Shown piece by piece: positions 13,764 to 28,100 of a stretch of 64,000 bases of DNA. Within the stretch, counting starts at the first letter, position 1. Every line of letters begins with the position of its first letter. Source of the stretch: Prinia subflava (taxonomy: Eukaryota; Chordata; Aves; Passeriformes; Cisticolidae); assembly GCF_021018805.1 (NCBI RefSeq), contig NC_086247.1, positions 95,807,338 to 95,871,337 of the forward strand. The letters run 5' to 3'. A program made the position numbers and the translations under genes. The notes under the pieces were generated by a model. That model saw only the letters and a list, made by a program, of their open reading frames with translations, was not told where the DNA came from and did not search any database.

Positions 13764-14449
13764 CATCACTGACGCGGCTTGGCGGTGTCCTCCGAAGGCC
13801 ACTGACCCCCTCTGGTCAGCCGCTGCAGGTCTTCGGGGTGCCGCGTCCTTCCGCGGCGAGTCGTCCTTCAAAGGACGCTCCTTGCCGCAGAGGCACAGGC
13901 ACTCCCCAGGGATTCAGCTCAGTTGTGAAGCACGGTTGCCGGGGCACCCGAGCTTGGAGGCCAGCAGTGCCCTCTGAGGGGGAGCCGGTGGAACTGCTCA
14001 GCTGGGCAGATCTTCTTCCTCAGGCGGCGCAGAAAAGAGAGGCGAGAGTCAGATGGATTCTCCAGGGCCTTCTTTATTCTGGAACCGACGACCTCCGAAG
14101 AACCCCGAGGGCTCTAAGTGCCCTGCTTATATAGGGACTAAAGGGGGCAGGGCCAGCCACTCGGGCCAATCAGAACAAGGATTGAGAACTTGGCCAATCA
14201 GGGGAAGGATCCAAAAGTGCAGCAATCAGGGTGCGGGATGACAGGGAAATGTAACTTGGACCAATAGGGAAGAAGCAATTAACATAGGGGCAAGGAATCA
14301 TGGGTTTTGTTCTGGGGAGGTCGCCCTAACAAACTTGAACATGAACAAGGGAGACTCCCCAAAGGGGAACACTGTTGGCTCACAGCACACTTTCCCTCCA
14401 AGGGAGAGTGCTACTCTTGTGGAGGGCCTCTTGGGCTCCCACACATCAC
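13764..14449 (-). mobile_element. solo LTR (class II type), with 6-bp TSD
   Basis: The LTR proper is 13770-14443 (674 bp), flanked by perfect CATCAC copies at 13764-13769 and 14444-14449. On the plus strand it starts TGACGCGG and ends CTCCCACA, so its ends are TG...CA. On the minus strand it carries a TATATAAG box (near 14130), CCAAT motifs (CCAATAGG near 14261, plus others) and an AATAAAGAAGG poly(A) signal (near 14075). This order gives the minus orientation. A 6-bp duplication fits class II (alpha/beta-like) endogenous retroviruses. No internal region remains, so it arose by LTR-LTR recombination. Confidence 0.9.
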
Positions 14450-16416
14450 ATGTGGGAAGAGGCACAGAAGTGACTTGACATGCAGCTTAGGAAAAGGCTG
14501 TGGTTCTTACTCAGTAAAAAACAATTTGAGAAAAAATGTTTGCCTTGCAGCTACTGCCTTTAATGTTCATTTCACATATTATATCTCCTGTGATGCAGGA
14601 AGCCTTCCGGTCCATCTTGGGCTGAAAGACCACCGGATGTGGGATCACTGTTGTTCTTGCTCTGGATTTGTGCTGTTCCTTGTGCTGGGGTTTTAAGTTT
14701 TCCTTAATTGTTTTTTGGGACAAAAAGATCATATTTTTAACCTGCTAAGCTGTTGCTCATCTTCAGTTTTCTTTGTTGGTTTGAAACATGTTGCTGTTCT
14801 CCCTATGGATTAATAGGGAAAGGAAGGGCACACTGCTATCATCTTGTTGTAAAGATGCACCTTATAAGTCGTGTGTGTTGTGGTCTTATCAGAATACAGG
14901 TGTCTTGATATAAACGCCACATTTCTCAAGTTTAGCACTGGGAATAGTTTTCTGGAAACAGCCTTCATTATTGACATGAGCCATTCTGTTAATCCTCATT
15001 TTACTGTTTTTTCTTGCATGTTAATATGTGTGCATTTCCATCCACTCACACAAGTTTTAGTATTTATGTTACTAAATATATTAGTGTACAAAAATTCTCA
15101 TATGTTTTTATTGTAGTTTATGTATTGTATCTTTTTCAAATTGTGATTAAGTTGCCATTACAAATTCTCAGAATAGCAGTCTGTCCTGAGAATGAATTTG
15201 GTAAGGGAAAAGGCAGTCAACTAGAGTTTCTGAGACTTCTCTGTGGATGTGATGGTAGAGAGTGTATGCACATATAGATAAAACTGATATTCTGTAATGT
15301 AGTGCTTTTTAAATACAAGGAAAACAAGTATGTTTTAAGTTTATTTAACTCCATATTGAATATATTGCCCTTGTCTTGCATTTGGAGTTTTCCTGGTTAT
15401 AAGGTGCTACCAGGTTAATGTGAACAAGTAAACTGTCTGTATTAGATCAATACTTCTTCCTAAGCATTGTCTTGATACCTGGTTTTTTCTATTAAAAACA
15501 ACCACTTCTACAAATAATACTCTTAAGACTGCAAGACAGAAGTCCCTAAAGGTCATTTAGCAATGCTGTTTTTGAGCAAGGAATGCTCCAGTGTTCATTT
15601 TCTTTCAGATAGTGACAGGTGGTGCATATAAAAAAGATGCTCAGATTTTAGCACTCTGTTAATTTTAGCTCAAAAGTCTTGTGGTTTTTTTCTTCCCCTG
15701 ATTTTAAAATATAAATTTAAGGGTCAAAGAGGCTGCTCTTAGTCCAAGCACACAGGTTATCATGCTTCTATATTGTTATGTGAAATTTTTTTTTTCCTGT
15801 TTCTATAGTCAAAATTTTTGTCTCAATAACAAAAAAACCTGATTTTTGAGGAGCCTGCTATGACTCACTGGAAGGAGTCTTTGCTCAGAGCTGTTTCATA
15901 GACTGCTAATTTGCTAACATTAGAAATAACTTTCAGTCCTTCCAGTTTGTTACTTCTCTCATGAATCCTAGCGTTTAGAATGAAATTGTCCTTTGAAGCA
16001 ATGAATTCTAGTTGTATTGGAATACTTTTTCTATATTGATGGAGTCAAACTTTTATGCTTTTGTGCTGACATAATGGATTTTGAACATGGTTCAAAATGT
16101 GAAGTCAAGATACAACTTCTTGATATCTTTGGTGCTTAGAACTTGATTATTAATCAAAAGTATCTCATAGTGAAAGTCTCTTCTAAAAGGTTTTGACATA
16201 ATTTGTGCTATTTCCTTTTCTTTTTTATTATTATTGTCATTGTATGTAATGGCAAGAAACAAACATCTTTTGTATCCTGTTGCTGGGAATGAGTAGGTAT
16301 TTGCTCAGTCTTTGTCATTAACAAAGATTTAAACCTTGATAGCATGTAAAAGTTTCTGTGTTAAGAATAGCTGATTTCTGATATATTTTTGTTTTGTCTC
16401 TTTTTTCTTTCAATAG

Positions 16417-16611
16417 AAAACCGTTGCATCTCCAACTGTTTCACGCCTTACAGATACTTCAAAATTCACAGGTTCTCACAAAGAGAGATTTGATGCCAGT
16501 GGGAAAGGAAAAGGCAAAGCTGGCCGAGAAGATCTGGTGGATAACTCAGGATATGTATCTGGTTATAAGCATGCAGGCACATATGATCATAAAGTACAAG
16601 GAAACAAGTAA
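16417..16611 (+). CDS. TPPP: TPPP terminal coding exon
   Basis: The exon follows an acceptor ending CAATAG at 16416, reads 64 codons in phase 0 and stops at TAA 16609-16611. The peptide contains [20 protein letters not shown], then [14 protein letters not shown] and [18 protein letters not shown], which is the highly conserved C-terminal part of the p25-alpha domain, including the GSHKERFD and glycine/lysine-rich segments. The lysine and serine wording matches TPPP1 rather than TPPP3, which ends differently. Together with 3060-3213 this gives about 115 C-terminal residues of the roughly 219-residue protein. The frame is intact and both sites are canonical. Confidence 0.95.
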   Translation, partial: KTVASPTVSRLTDTSKFTGSHKERFDASGKGKGKAGREDLVDNSGYVSGYKHAGTYDHKVQGNK

Positions 16612-19600
16612 GGCTGGGGGTTTACAACACAGAGGGGGATAGAGTGCATACTTGTAAGGATGATGTTATGAGTCCCACATGTTTTGGTTATTGTAAATGT
16701 TGAGACTATGTTGTCAAGAGGTTGTCTTCAGGAACTGGAACTGATTTCAACATCTGAGCTACTTGCAGCACAATGCCACTTCATTACATTCCTCATTTAT
16801 ATATTGGCAAAAATAAATAAATATGTAGGTATAAAAAATACATAATTTTGTTGAGCTGTAGGAAAAAAAACCCAAACCAACAAACAACAAAACCAAAGTC
16901 AAGAGCCACACTTTGTCAACTCAAGCAAAGTATCTCAAGCATTCCTAGATATTCAGTTGCCCTGATGATATCAAAGAGGATCTTTTCTAGCAGCCTTTCT
17001 GAAGAATATCCCATTACTAATGCAGTTTCATTTGACTACTGTTTTAGGGTTTTTTTAAATGTCTTATATGGGATCTAGCACTTTTCTTAAAACGTTCCAC
17101 AATATACTATTGAAAAATAAGTGGTAGTAATAACTAGGTTCTAGCCTGTGATTGTTGTATACGACTCATGTGAAAACTGAAAAAAAAGCTATTTCTAGGA
17201 CAATATAGGCTCCAAAGTGTTTTATGTCAACAGAAAGAGTTGGAAAATATCAGCCCTTACTTTCCTCCTGTCTATACTTTGTGCTTGTTCTTTTGTGTAC
17301 TGTAGCATGGTTCTGAGTGGCGGGATTTGGGTGGAGCTATTATACTAACCTGAGAGGTGAGGAACAAGACATTACTACAAGAAAATCCAGTTAAGGGTTT
17401 TCACAGTCTGTTTTCAAGTTTGCACTGCCTCACATTGGAAGTGAAGGGAGCACTAAGCTAATAATGGTTTAAAATACTGTTTATGACTAAACACTGCCAA
17501 TCAGATTGCTATTAAATGAACATTATTTTGCACATATCTCGGCACATAGTCCCTTTAAGCTTTAACATATTTAAGGAAAGCTTATGGCCCCTTGGAGTAA
17601 GGACATTTACAATTAATATCTATGTAATTAGGTGCAGTTTACCCACAAAAAAACCCCCCAAACCATTATAACTGAGCTGCATTTTATGATAGATTCATTT
17701 GAAGCCAAGGGATTTGATTCTGTCTTCACTCCTGCTGCCAAACTTGGGAGTAATAGTATTACTGGGAATGGCTTTCCGATGTTACCTGGAGAGTCGGTCT
17801 CAAAGGTTTAAGGTACAGGCAGCTGAGTGTGACCCAGCTGGGGTTTAGAATGCCAAAAGAAATTAATTGGAATAAAAATAACTTTTTTTAAAGTATTGGT
17901 TGAAAAGGAGAGAAAAGGCCATTCCAATTTTCTGCAAGAGGTGAACAAGTACCTTGATGTATTACTCTGATTCTCTAAAGTTATGAAAGATAGGATGTTC
18001 AGTATTCAAAACCAGCTCTTTGCAATTCTGCCTTGCTGTCTTTCAAAAAGAGATTGTGCACTGATTTTCATGTTCAACTCTGAATAAACGTTAATGGATG
18101 TATTGCTTTCCCCCCACCCATATAAGCATCCCACTCAGAGTACATAAACGTAGGTGAGCAGTGTGTGCTGTCATGTGCCATACAGGTGAACAGTCTGTAT
18201 TTGTCCAATATATGGAAAGGGAGCACTGGTTTTCAGCCCTTAAACTGTTTTTGTTCTGCTGACATTGTGTGGTAGCCTATAACTTTGCCCTCAGTGACCC
18301 TTTGAGCCCATACATCAGGATAAAACAATACAGCGTAAATGAAAAAAACAATAGCAAACAAAAGGCAAGGGCTTCCTTGTGGACTTGGACATCCTTTTAT
18401 TTGTTTATAATTTATTTTGATGTTTGTTTTTAAGTGGGAGGGAAGTTTGCCAAAACACATCACATGCTCCTGTAAAGATTTGAATGGCTTTTCCCACAGA
18501 TGGCTTTAGTTACCTAGGAAGATTTTAGATATATGTAAAGATGTATGTAAAGATGCAAAGTGTTCAGCTTTGTGAACCCTTTTCAAGAGTTGCCCAGTGT
18601 TCGTGAAGAGTGAAATGTTATCCAGTCCTGTGTTGCACTGGGGACTTGTCACACTCCAAAGCAGAAAATAAGATACTTGATACCAACGGTGGCTAAATTA
18701 TTCTGGCGTGGTAGTAAACTGGCATGGTAGTAAACTGTCTAAATGTAAAGATCTTCTTCGTCACTGGTGCCTATGCACCTGAAGACATTTCCAGGGTAGT
18801 CCGGGTTTTTTAATGAATAAAAAGGCTGAGCCTACAACCCTTGATGAATCCTTCAGCTGAGTTACAGGCAAAATCAGTGTCACTGTTTTTCCTTTTGACT
18901 TTGAGACTTGACTAATAACTCACTGATAACTGAAAAGTTCTGGACCCAGCCTCACTAAAGGGTGAAGTGCAGCCTACTGCAGAGTCCAAGAGCACACTGT
19001 TGACCTGGATGTTTATTGCTAGCTGTCCACCATAACTGGCACATGGGGTGACACTTTGCTTTTAGATACACAAAGGATAGGCTTTCTCAGGTACCCAAAT
19101 ACAGAGTGTCTGTAATGCCAGAATGTTTCCATACAAAAGGAGTGCTTGATTAGGAAGATTTTAAGATATAATTAGGTTTTAAGTTGTTAGTTCAAAGTGA
19201 GAGAGATCAGAACACTCATAAGATAGAAGGCATGCAAGGGAATTGAGAGTGCAGACAGATACAAGCTGACACTAGAAATTGAGTTATAAGAGGCTAATAT
19301 AACAAGTTGAGCTTCTGCCACAGTTTACTTTTCATGCTTTCGCAGAATAAAATCCCTGCCATGAACTAAAGCACTTTGTTTGGACCTGATGCGAACTTAG
19401 AAATTCTTTCAATGGCATAGTAAGCTTGGGATCAGAACCTAAGATGCAGATAGCAGTATTTTATTTCAGGGAACACACTTCTTTTTTCTTCTTTGTTTCT
19501 ACAGTCTGATAGTTTTAAACCTCAAAGTGGTACATGAAAAGAAGTCATTCTAATGTGAAAGTTACAAAGGAAAGTTGTTGCTGGGAAGATAGTACTTAGT

Positions 19601-22600
19601 AAAGGTTTTTCTCTTTTTTCTGTGCTTAGTGTGAAAGAGAATGGCTATGAATAAAAGCATCTTACACAGCTGTATATTAGGGGTTCACTACCTACTTGAG
19701 CTCTTACTATTCCATTAATATTGGTAGGAAATTAAAAGTCTAAATACTTGCTTGATTATTAGCTCTTAAGTTCCAGGCCTACTTGGGAATGAGACAAAGT
19801 ACATTTTTATACTGACCTGCTATTCCCTCAACTCTCAGGACAGTAAATACAGCTTTTACCTCAAAGATGACAGGAAGGGATAGCTGAGGAGGTGCCCCAT
19901 TTTCAGCCCTTAAGAGTGTTGTAGAACATATTCTCTTCTGATGCACCATACTGCACAGTGTAACTAAATGTCATGTCTGAAGTAAGGACATGGAAACCTA
20001 AAAAGGTTTACTGTCCTCTCTTTTTTGGGGGGCATCTCGATTCATTCCATCTAAATTTCCAGCCTGATTTTCAGCATCTTCCACTATGTAGTACTGTCCT
20101 GTGTAACATCTTCTATAAAACCCTGTTGGTCCTTGTTATCTTTACTTTCATTACTACAGTAGATGCTACCAAAACAAATGTGAACAGAAAGTTCAGATAA
20201 CTTTTAGAAATAACTGCATTAAAGAACAAACTCAAATTGTATTTAAGTACTATGGCAGTACACAATCCTTATGTGTATGTCTACTGAAGCTTAATCTGAC
20301 CATCAAAACCTTTACAAGACTGAGGACGAAAATCCTTACTGAGGCAAATGAATAGTCATTACAAATAGTTTTCTAAAAATAACATAATTTTAAAGTAAAA
20401 TATGCAGCAGTCAAAAGGGATTTTCTTATTAGTGCTTGCTTACTAATTCCATTTAGTCATTCCATGAGCTTTAGTTGAGAGTTTAACTGGGAGTTTTGCA
20501 ACCATCAGTATGGAAATATCAAAACCAAAAATGATTGTCCTGTTCTTTGTGGTTATCAAAGCTATCACAATAGCATTACTGAGAAGCACAAATTAAAAAA
20601 CACACATAGTTTCAGGAGTCCTATATGAACAGTTGTAAGTAATCGTAACCGAATATTTGGAATCCCAGGGGAAATGTTGAATATTAGACTATAGCCAAAA
20701 TTTAGCCCCTCTCTTTTTAAACCTAAGCTCCTTTTCATTTAGGGAAGGGAAAGGGAGATCTCAAAACTAGTCATGTGTCACAGCTTGTGTTTTTCATCAG
20801 CATTGAGACTGTCTTTCAAAGATATTTTGAATTGAAGTATGTATTTTATGGACCCTAGCTAAATTAAAAATTCTGACAATTAAATTTAAAAGCCTGACAA
20901 TTTTTAACATTATACAAAGCTTTGTTCACAAATTACCATTTTGGTCAACCCTATTTTCCCTCTATTGGCTCAATTAATATTTTTTATGGTAGCTGGAATT
21001 AGGCAGAACAAAAAGGCAAATTACTGCTATGGGTTTGGCTTGCAAGAGATAAGTATCCCAGCCATCTGTAACCATCTGTAGAGAAAATCCTCATGTATAT
21101 TCCTCTAAAACCAAAACTAAAGTTCTAATTGAAAGGTTTTTCTCCTTAAAGCTTTTCACAGTTATGAATTGAATTTTAATTCTTTGTGCCTGCATGTATG
21201 ATAGTCAAAACATAACCCTGCCTTCAGGGATGCATGTATTCTGGGGGCACATGCCTGTCATCTGTGAATAAGAATTCTCTGTTTGCACTGGCCAAGAGCA
21301 AACCTTTTACCTTCACGATAGAGCAAATGTAACGTTGCACTGGTATGTGTCCTCTTAACTGACTGTCAGCCTTGTGTGTGTGCCAAAATATCTACACGTT
21401 CGTATGTTGTTTGTAGTGTGAATATTATGTTCTTGGCTTGTCGCTTAGTTGGTAGTAAGTAATGTAATGCACAAGACTTGTGTAGGTTTGTGTGTGTGTA
21501 CACATGCTCTGTGGATCCAGCTTAAGTAATTAAACTGTATAAATGTTGATGAAAAACTTAAATCTTATTATGGCCAAGCTCTAGTCCTGCAGCCAATGCT
21601 GTTCAGCTTGGCTGGCTGGGGACATTGTCATTCTTTACCTTCACAGCATGAAGGTAAAGATCTAAGGAGGCTTTTATGGTTTTACCTGTCTACCCTGTTC
21701 GGAGAGAAATCACTCTTCAGTAATTCTAACGTTGATTTAGTGAGACAAGAGGAGTTTCTCCATGGTGAGGAAGTAGGAGAGAGAGAGTTAGGGTGAAAGC
21801 AAGCTTTGCTCTAAGTGCTCTTAAGAAACCATTTAAAACTATGCTCTGCATGGGCCCTGTATTTTCCTTTGCCCCAGCTTTGTGAAGCAAGTTGACACTC
21901 ACTGTGTAAACACGCAGTTGTTCATCATCCATTAGAAAGTATAAAGCTGTGGTATAATGAGATGGGAACAGGAAACAAGAGTGTCGTACATTGCCTATAG
22001 ACTCAAGTCTTGCTTGGATCTTTATACAATTAAATACCAGAAGCATAATGACAGCACTTAAACTTGTGTGAAATTCTTAAAGTCTGGAGTACCTCAAGTT
22101 AATACATGTGTATCTCCTGTATTTGGAGTGTTTGCCCATAAAATAACATTTAACATTCAGTTGCTCATTTTGTGCAACCACGGAATCCTTGTTTGGCTTA
22201 CTTAATGTAAGCTGGAAACAATGGTCAAGGTTGTTCTTTTTAAAGTCTCCAGAGTCCTAGAACTACTAAGAAATCTGTAGTTGCTTTCATGCTTGCTCAT
22301 TAAACTCAAAACCAATGCTTTGAATGATGCCCCAGCTAAGAATAATGCTTCTGGAAGTAAAAGAATATTGCAGATAGAACATCCACGTCTTAATTGTCCA
22401 AGTAATTTATTTTTGCAGGGAGAAATATCTGTTAATATATTTGGTGTTTTTTCATGTTTTCAGTATATTAGCCTTGGTGTATTGCTTCAAAAACCCTATG
22501 GAGAAGGGGGATTTCAGAACAAGTTTAAGATACAGCTCTTGACTTTGTTGTCAGAAAACATTTGAATTGGCTTATTTCATTCAAACTAATTGATCATCCA

Positions 22601-25160
22601 CTCAAGATAGACTTTGGCAAGAGTAAGCCTCATCATAAATAAAAAGTGGAAGAATCCAGCCTCTTGGCTGAGCATTCATGACAGATATTTGCAGTTCTGG
22701 TAGTCTGAAACAATTTTCTAAAAAAGAAGTTATCTTTTGTTTTCATGTGCATGCACACAGGCATGGATATACATGAGGGCAAAACTACAGAAGAGACTTT
22801 TTTTTTTTTTCTTTTAACCTTGTATTTAGAAATTGACATTGAAATACCCAGCTGACTAACCTGATTCGGAAAAATGATAAGCTACTACCATATTCCATTG
22901 CAGCTAAATAGCCAATGAATTAATTTTCAAATACAGTTACACAGCATCTCTTTTTTGTGAGTTACTGTAAAGCTTATGGCACTGTACAAAGTGAGTTTTG
23001 ATGTAAATGTTTTGAAAGGTCTCAATGATAATGCTCATGATAATTTGTCCTTACCTCCAGTTATCTTTATGCAAGATTTTTCTACTACTTTGCACATTTT
23101 TCAGAAAAGATCAGAAACATGAATAAAGTTACACTCAACTAAATTAAAAATGTGACCCTAAAAGTGCACTCAGTTCATCCATCTTTGCATTTTGATCACA
23201 AGCTACATTATAGACGAACAACAAAATAAGAAAAAAACGATCACCGCAGCGGTGAATTATTTTAAGTTCCAGTTTATATCAGATGAGTTTCTGTATGCTT
23301 GCATTTGTTCAAATGCTATTTTTAAACAAAGTAATTAAATAATGTGAAATAAAGCAGCCTGGACTCTGTTAAATAGGGTTATATTAATGCAACTGAAATC
23401 CTGTGTATGTCTGTAATAGTCAAGCTAAATATGTTCTAGATCTTACAAAGGCTTTGTGTAAAGTCAGTTAACCTACAAACTGATGTCCTATACAAAATTG
23501 TGTGGGCAAAATACTTTTGTTAGCACTGTAGTGTATGAAAAGGTAAGGTCATAGGCAAAACCAAGTCACAGGGTGCAAAAAAGTGTGTTTGTTTTTAATC
23601 TTTGTGCTGGGTTCAGAATATATCAGCTTTGGCAAATCCTTGCACCAGGGAATTTTTTGTGTACAATGCTTATAATACAAAGTAATTTGTCTTTACATTC
23701 TGTAAAGCAGAAAAATGGTCAATGTTGGATAAATATATTGAAGTTTATTCTTAGCTAGGTGTTATGTTTCACAGATTTAAATATTAGAGGAGAAATATAT
23801 ATTTATACAGAAGTATAATTTTTGAATGAGATCAATTTTGTTCTGTCATGAACCGTTTATTTATCCACGTTATGCTTTGCTAGCTTGTTTATCAGTCCAT
23901 GATGTTCTAACATCCATTTCTATTTCAATTGAGATGTTTTGATTCTTCATTTGCACAAATCTGTATGTGCATACTGTCAGGACCTGATCATAAAGGGTGA
24001 AGGCAAAACTGTTTTGTCTTTGATTACCTAGAGCACTAATTAAAATTTAATTGCTAAGCAGTTGGGATATGGAGATAGGTCTTGACACAGACTTCCCTGG
24101 ATCACTGTACACTATGATAAAAACCTTTAGTGAAGCTTACTAATTTTTGTTCTTATTTTCATTTGTCTTTCATCAACCAGGAAGCTGCTGTATGCTTGTC
24201 ATTACCTGCAATATTTCTAATTGCAGGCATTGCAAACATTAACATGCAGCCGTACTAGCCTACTGTGTTCACTGTGAAATTTTCAAGAAAGTAAAAAACT
24301 TTACATGATCATTTAACCTTACAAGTTTACTTTTTCTTACTAATTTAACACTGAATCTTCTTTTCATTATTGCAAATGAACAACTTGAGCATAGCATTTC
24401 TAAATCTTAACTGTAGTAGATAAACATGTCATAAGCAAAGATTTTTAACCACTTGATGAAGGGGGCCAGGCACCATCCAGTGCAAAGCACACTGGGTAAA
24501 ATCTTATCTGCACTGCAGCCAGTTCCAAAATTCTAGCTGGTGTAAGCAAAAATAGAACCACCATTACCAAGGGGTTAATACATTTAGTAGCTATGACAAG
24601 AGGTTATGGAGGAGCACAACAGTGATTCTCTGTTTCCATGTCTTTATTTCTGTTAATTTAAAACTACTACTCTTCAATCTTTAAAATAAGTAAAAGAAAC
24701 TTGAAGGGGGATCATACACTACTAGTTTGTACTAGGTTTTTTCAGGAAAAGGAAACAAATTTATATATATATATATGCAATATATTTTTACACTGTTTAT
24801 TAATGCTAGAAAGTATTAAATGTATCACTTTATCTGTGTGAGTGTTAAAGTAATGACAATGTTATGGATGCTTTAAACCTTTTGGAGTTGTCTTGTTAAA
24901 TTCTAAACCCACATTAACAATGGAAAAGCTACTTTGTCTGCAATGTTATTGTTGATGTTTTAGGGGAAAGTTCAAGTGCAACAGTTGTTTTGATTAGCAC
25001 TGTAAAAGCTTGGCTTGACAAATTATAGTGAAATCTGTATTTTAAACACCATTTTGTTAAAGCATAGCTTCTCATAAAGTCGTTACTGCTGTTGACTGAC
25101 TGTATAAAATTGTATTTTTAGTTGGTAAAGTGATCAATAAATGTGTTACTACATCAGTTC
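16612..25160 (+). other. TPPP: probable long TPPP 3'UTR
   Basis: After the stop codon there are about 8.5 kb of AT-rich sequence without recognisable CR1, SINE or LTR. That contrasts sharply with the repeat-filled sequence downstream and suggests selection against insertions. Several AATAAA hexamers occur. The best end is AATAAA at 25136-25141, followed by a plausible cleavage region near 25153 and a GT-rich TTCTGGGGTTTATTG. A second AATAAA is at 25191-25196. TPPP is known to have a multi-kilobase 3'UTR in mammals. The extent given here is inference. Confidence 0.5.
25136..25141 (+). terminator. candidate TPPP poly(A) signal
   Basis: Canonical AATAAA with a CA-containing cleavage region about 12 to 15 bases on and a G/T-rich stretch behind it. 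A further AATAAA lies 55 bases downstream. Chosen because the composition and repeat content change after this point. Confidence 0.45.
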
Positions 25161-25199
25161 TGGGGTTTATTGAAGTAAATGCTATTTGCTAATAAACTT

Positions 25200-28100
25200 T
25201 GTAAGCAACAGTTATTTAACAGTTTAGATGTTAATTTAGTTGCTGGTGAATTTATAAATTACATCAAAATACTCTCTGAACATGCAGCTGTCTGGTTCTG
25301 AGCAGAATCTATTTCTTCTTTACCAATTATTTTCCTAGTTTGAATAATGACTAAAGCTGGTCATTAATATTTTGAGGATTCTTGTATGATGCTTGAATAG
25401 GCATGATAATGATGATCCACCAAACGAGATCTGTCAGGGATGAAGTAATTTGTTCTTAAAGACTAAGAACAAGCTACCTAAGATAGATTGATCCTCAGTG
25501 CAAAAGCCTGAATTACTTCTCTCAGCTTCTTTAAGTGGTGTTGAAAACATTTTATTTGTAAGGAAAGAAAGAAATTTGCTACATAGAACATTGTTTTAAT
25601 GATGTTACATCCCAAAGCAAATATGGACCTTTTGTTTATAAATAACAATATCAGTCAGCTTCCAGTAGCAAAAATACCATTATTTTTTTCAAGAAACAGA
25701 AGACTAAAGTATTTACTTCACAACATTGTAATAGCATAATTAATAATGTGACCAAAAAAAAGTCAGAGTGCTGCTCTAGAAATGTAGCAGTGTCAATCGA
25801 CAATTTGTCAATTGTTAATTGACAGAATGAGCAGTCAATTGCTAATCCAGTGATTAGCAACTACAAGGAAACTAAACAGCTTACAGCTACCTGTCTCTTC
25901 TCCAATTGTTCTCAGACTGGAAATTATATTCCTTGTTCTCACACACTAGACAACCTTCTTTAGAACTGCCTTTAAAGTGAACTCTAATACAGCTGTGTCC
26001 TGAGATAGCTTTTCTTCCTTCATAGAGACCATGGACTGTTCCCTCCTGCATTCCTTTTAACTCTTAGCATAGAAGGTTACTGAAACTGTAAAAATGTTAG
26101 TGAAGCAGAACCTATGGGAAAAATCAAATTCTTTACCACTCAAAAAGCCTTTAAGATAGAGGAAGACACTACTCTTCTGTCCTATGAGAATATAACACAC
26201 TAAAATCTGTATTTTCAAAGGAGTTAAAGATTTTTTACTAGAAATGCCCACTCACCCCTACACACCACTTACACATCATGACTTTGAAATAAAAATAACC
26301 CCCCTCTGCTAGGATGTGTTCTCTTCACTCCAGGAATACAATTATTTGGGCTAGTTTTCAGTCTGTAGCTACTCTAGCAATAACTACGCACTCCTGCTCT
26401 CATGTCTGTACGTCACATGCAGGCTGATTTTTCCTGGTTCTGTCAAGCTGTTCCTACCACAGCCAGGACTGCACAGACAGAGGGGTGGAGGCAAAATCTA
26501 CCTCTGCCAAATCTAAGTCTTCAGGGGACTTAACCTGGTCTTCTAGTTAGCCTTTTTTTTTTTTTTCCCTCAGCTTTCTATTTAACTCACTGCACTGATT
26601 TATTAATAATGTAAACTAACCCAAGCACACTGAAGGCTCACATACTTGTTGATAAATATTCGTTAAATCCCCTGTCAGTCATCTCTTCTCCACAACAATA
26701 GTGAACATATATGGAAGGAACCAAAGGCAGGGATGTAGGTGGTCTAGGGAAGAATAAGCACAGGAGAATTAAGGGGTAAGTGACTAGGCCCTAGTCCATG
26801 CAGTTACTTGGTGATGTCCAGGATTAAGTGCCAGCTGCCCTGTCTTATTAAATTTGATTTCTAACTATATTCTTGGGAGAGGGGGTTCTCTGTTCTGTGT
26901 ACATATGTGCTTGTGGAGGTCTAATTGCTACCAGCTGGAGTCATACCATGGGTCACAGTAGCCAGTGTTACTTGTGGTGCCAGCAACTAGAGTGGAGGCT
27001 GTGGGTGACAGAAGCCCGTATGCCTGTGGTGCCAGCAGCTGAGCCAAGTAAGGACATGTATAGCATCATTTGGTTGCCAGCTAGTACTGAGCTGAACCTA
27101 GACAGCATGCAGAGGCTTTAGCATCAGTTACCAAAGCATTCATAAGACTGGGCATGATATTTGTATGTCTCTGAAACAGCTGGAAGCACATACCAAAGGG
27201 ACCAGGCAGTTCATAACAACTGCTGGGGACTCTACAAGGTTTGATGGTGTGTGTTTCTACCCAGGACATGATAGAATTTGTGAGAGTTACTCAACTGGCT
27301 GCACATCTAATTCTGGTTACTCAAGGGATCCAGTGTGTGCTGGTGTGCATTAGGTGGGAATGATGACATGGGACTGTACCAGCAGATGAAGTGTAGCTGT
27401 GATCTTCATAGACTTGCATGTCCAGATTCCAGCAGCAGAGGAAAATAGGGATCTAGGCACTAGCCATTACATAGGCTATCTGGAGGGAATCTCATTAAAT
27501 ATATGCGTGTTTCCTACTAGCAGCCCTTCATCTTGCTCAGCCATAGACAGGTTGTTGGAACTGATTTTGGTTTTGTTGGTGATGCTGGCTTTGTTTTTTT
27601 TAAGTGTGGAGAATTTCTGGCTTTGTCCATCAACACTACCATCATAAAAAAACTTTGCCTTCTTTGCAATGGTACTGACATTTGTTGTTGCCTGTATTGT
27701 TACAAAAACATTGGTTTGTTGTGTTTCTTAACTGGTAATAGCTCCCATTAAATTGCTCAAATTGAGTCTCAAGGCATGGGCATGTCTGCTAATTCTTGAT
27801 AGACATGAAAGTTCTTTGCATTAAAACACAGCAGGCAACCAATTTTGTTCATCATCCCAGCTAAATTAAATTACTTTTAAAATATTTCCTTTCTGTAGTA
27901 TTTTGGTGAATTTATTCTATTTTAGTACTACTAATTTGAATTTTTACTGCAAAGGAAACTCTTTCAAGGAACATTTCTTATAAGTTTCTCAGTGGAAAAA
28001 ATTCTTGTAGTCATACACTGACATTCAGTGAGAGTAGGTTTCATATGTTGATGTCACTGGACCAGATAGAGTATAAAATATGAAAAGTATAAATACAGAT

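Larger units (their letters stand above)
3214..16416 (+). other. TPPP: TPPP last intron with nested repeats
   Basis: This intron of about 13.2 kb is bounded by GTATGT at 3214 and a TTTTTTCTTTCAATAG acceptor ending at 16416. It contains an LTR in minus orientation (7241 to about 8120), CR1 pieces (about 11000-11180 and 12330-13320) and a solo LTR with a 6-bp target duplication (13770-14443). The stretch 5860-7240 is richer in GC and in short chance ORFs, but I could not tie it to a repeat or gene family. A possible alternative terminal exon is listed at 5245. I see nothing else gene-like in 3214-5244, 8160-11000 or 14450-16416. Confidence 0.8.
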
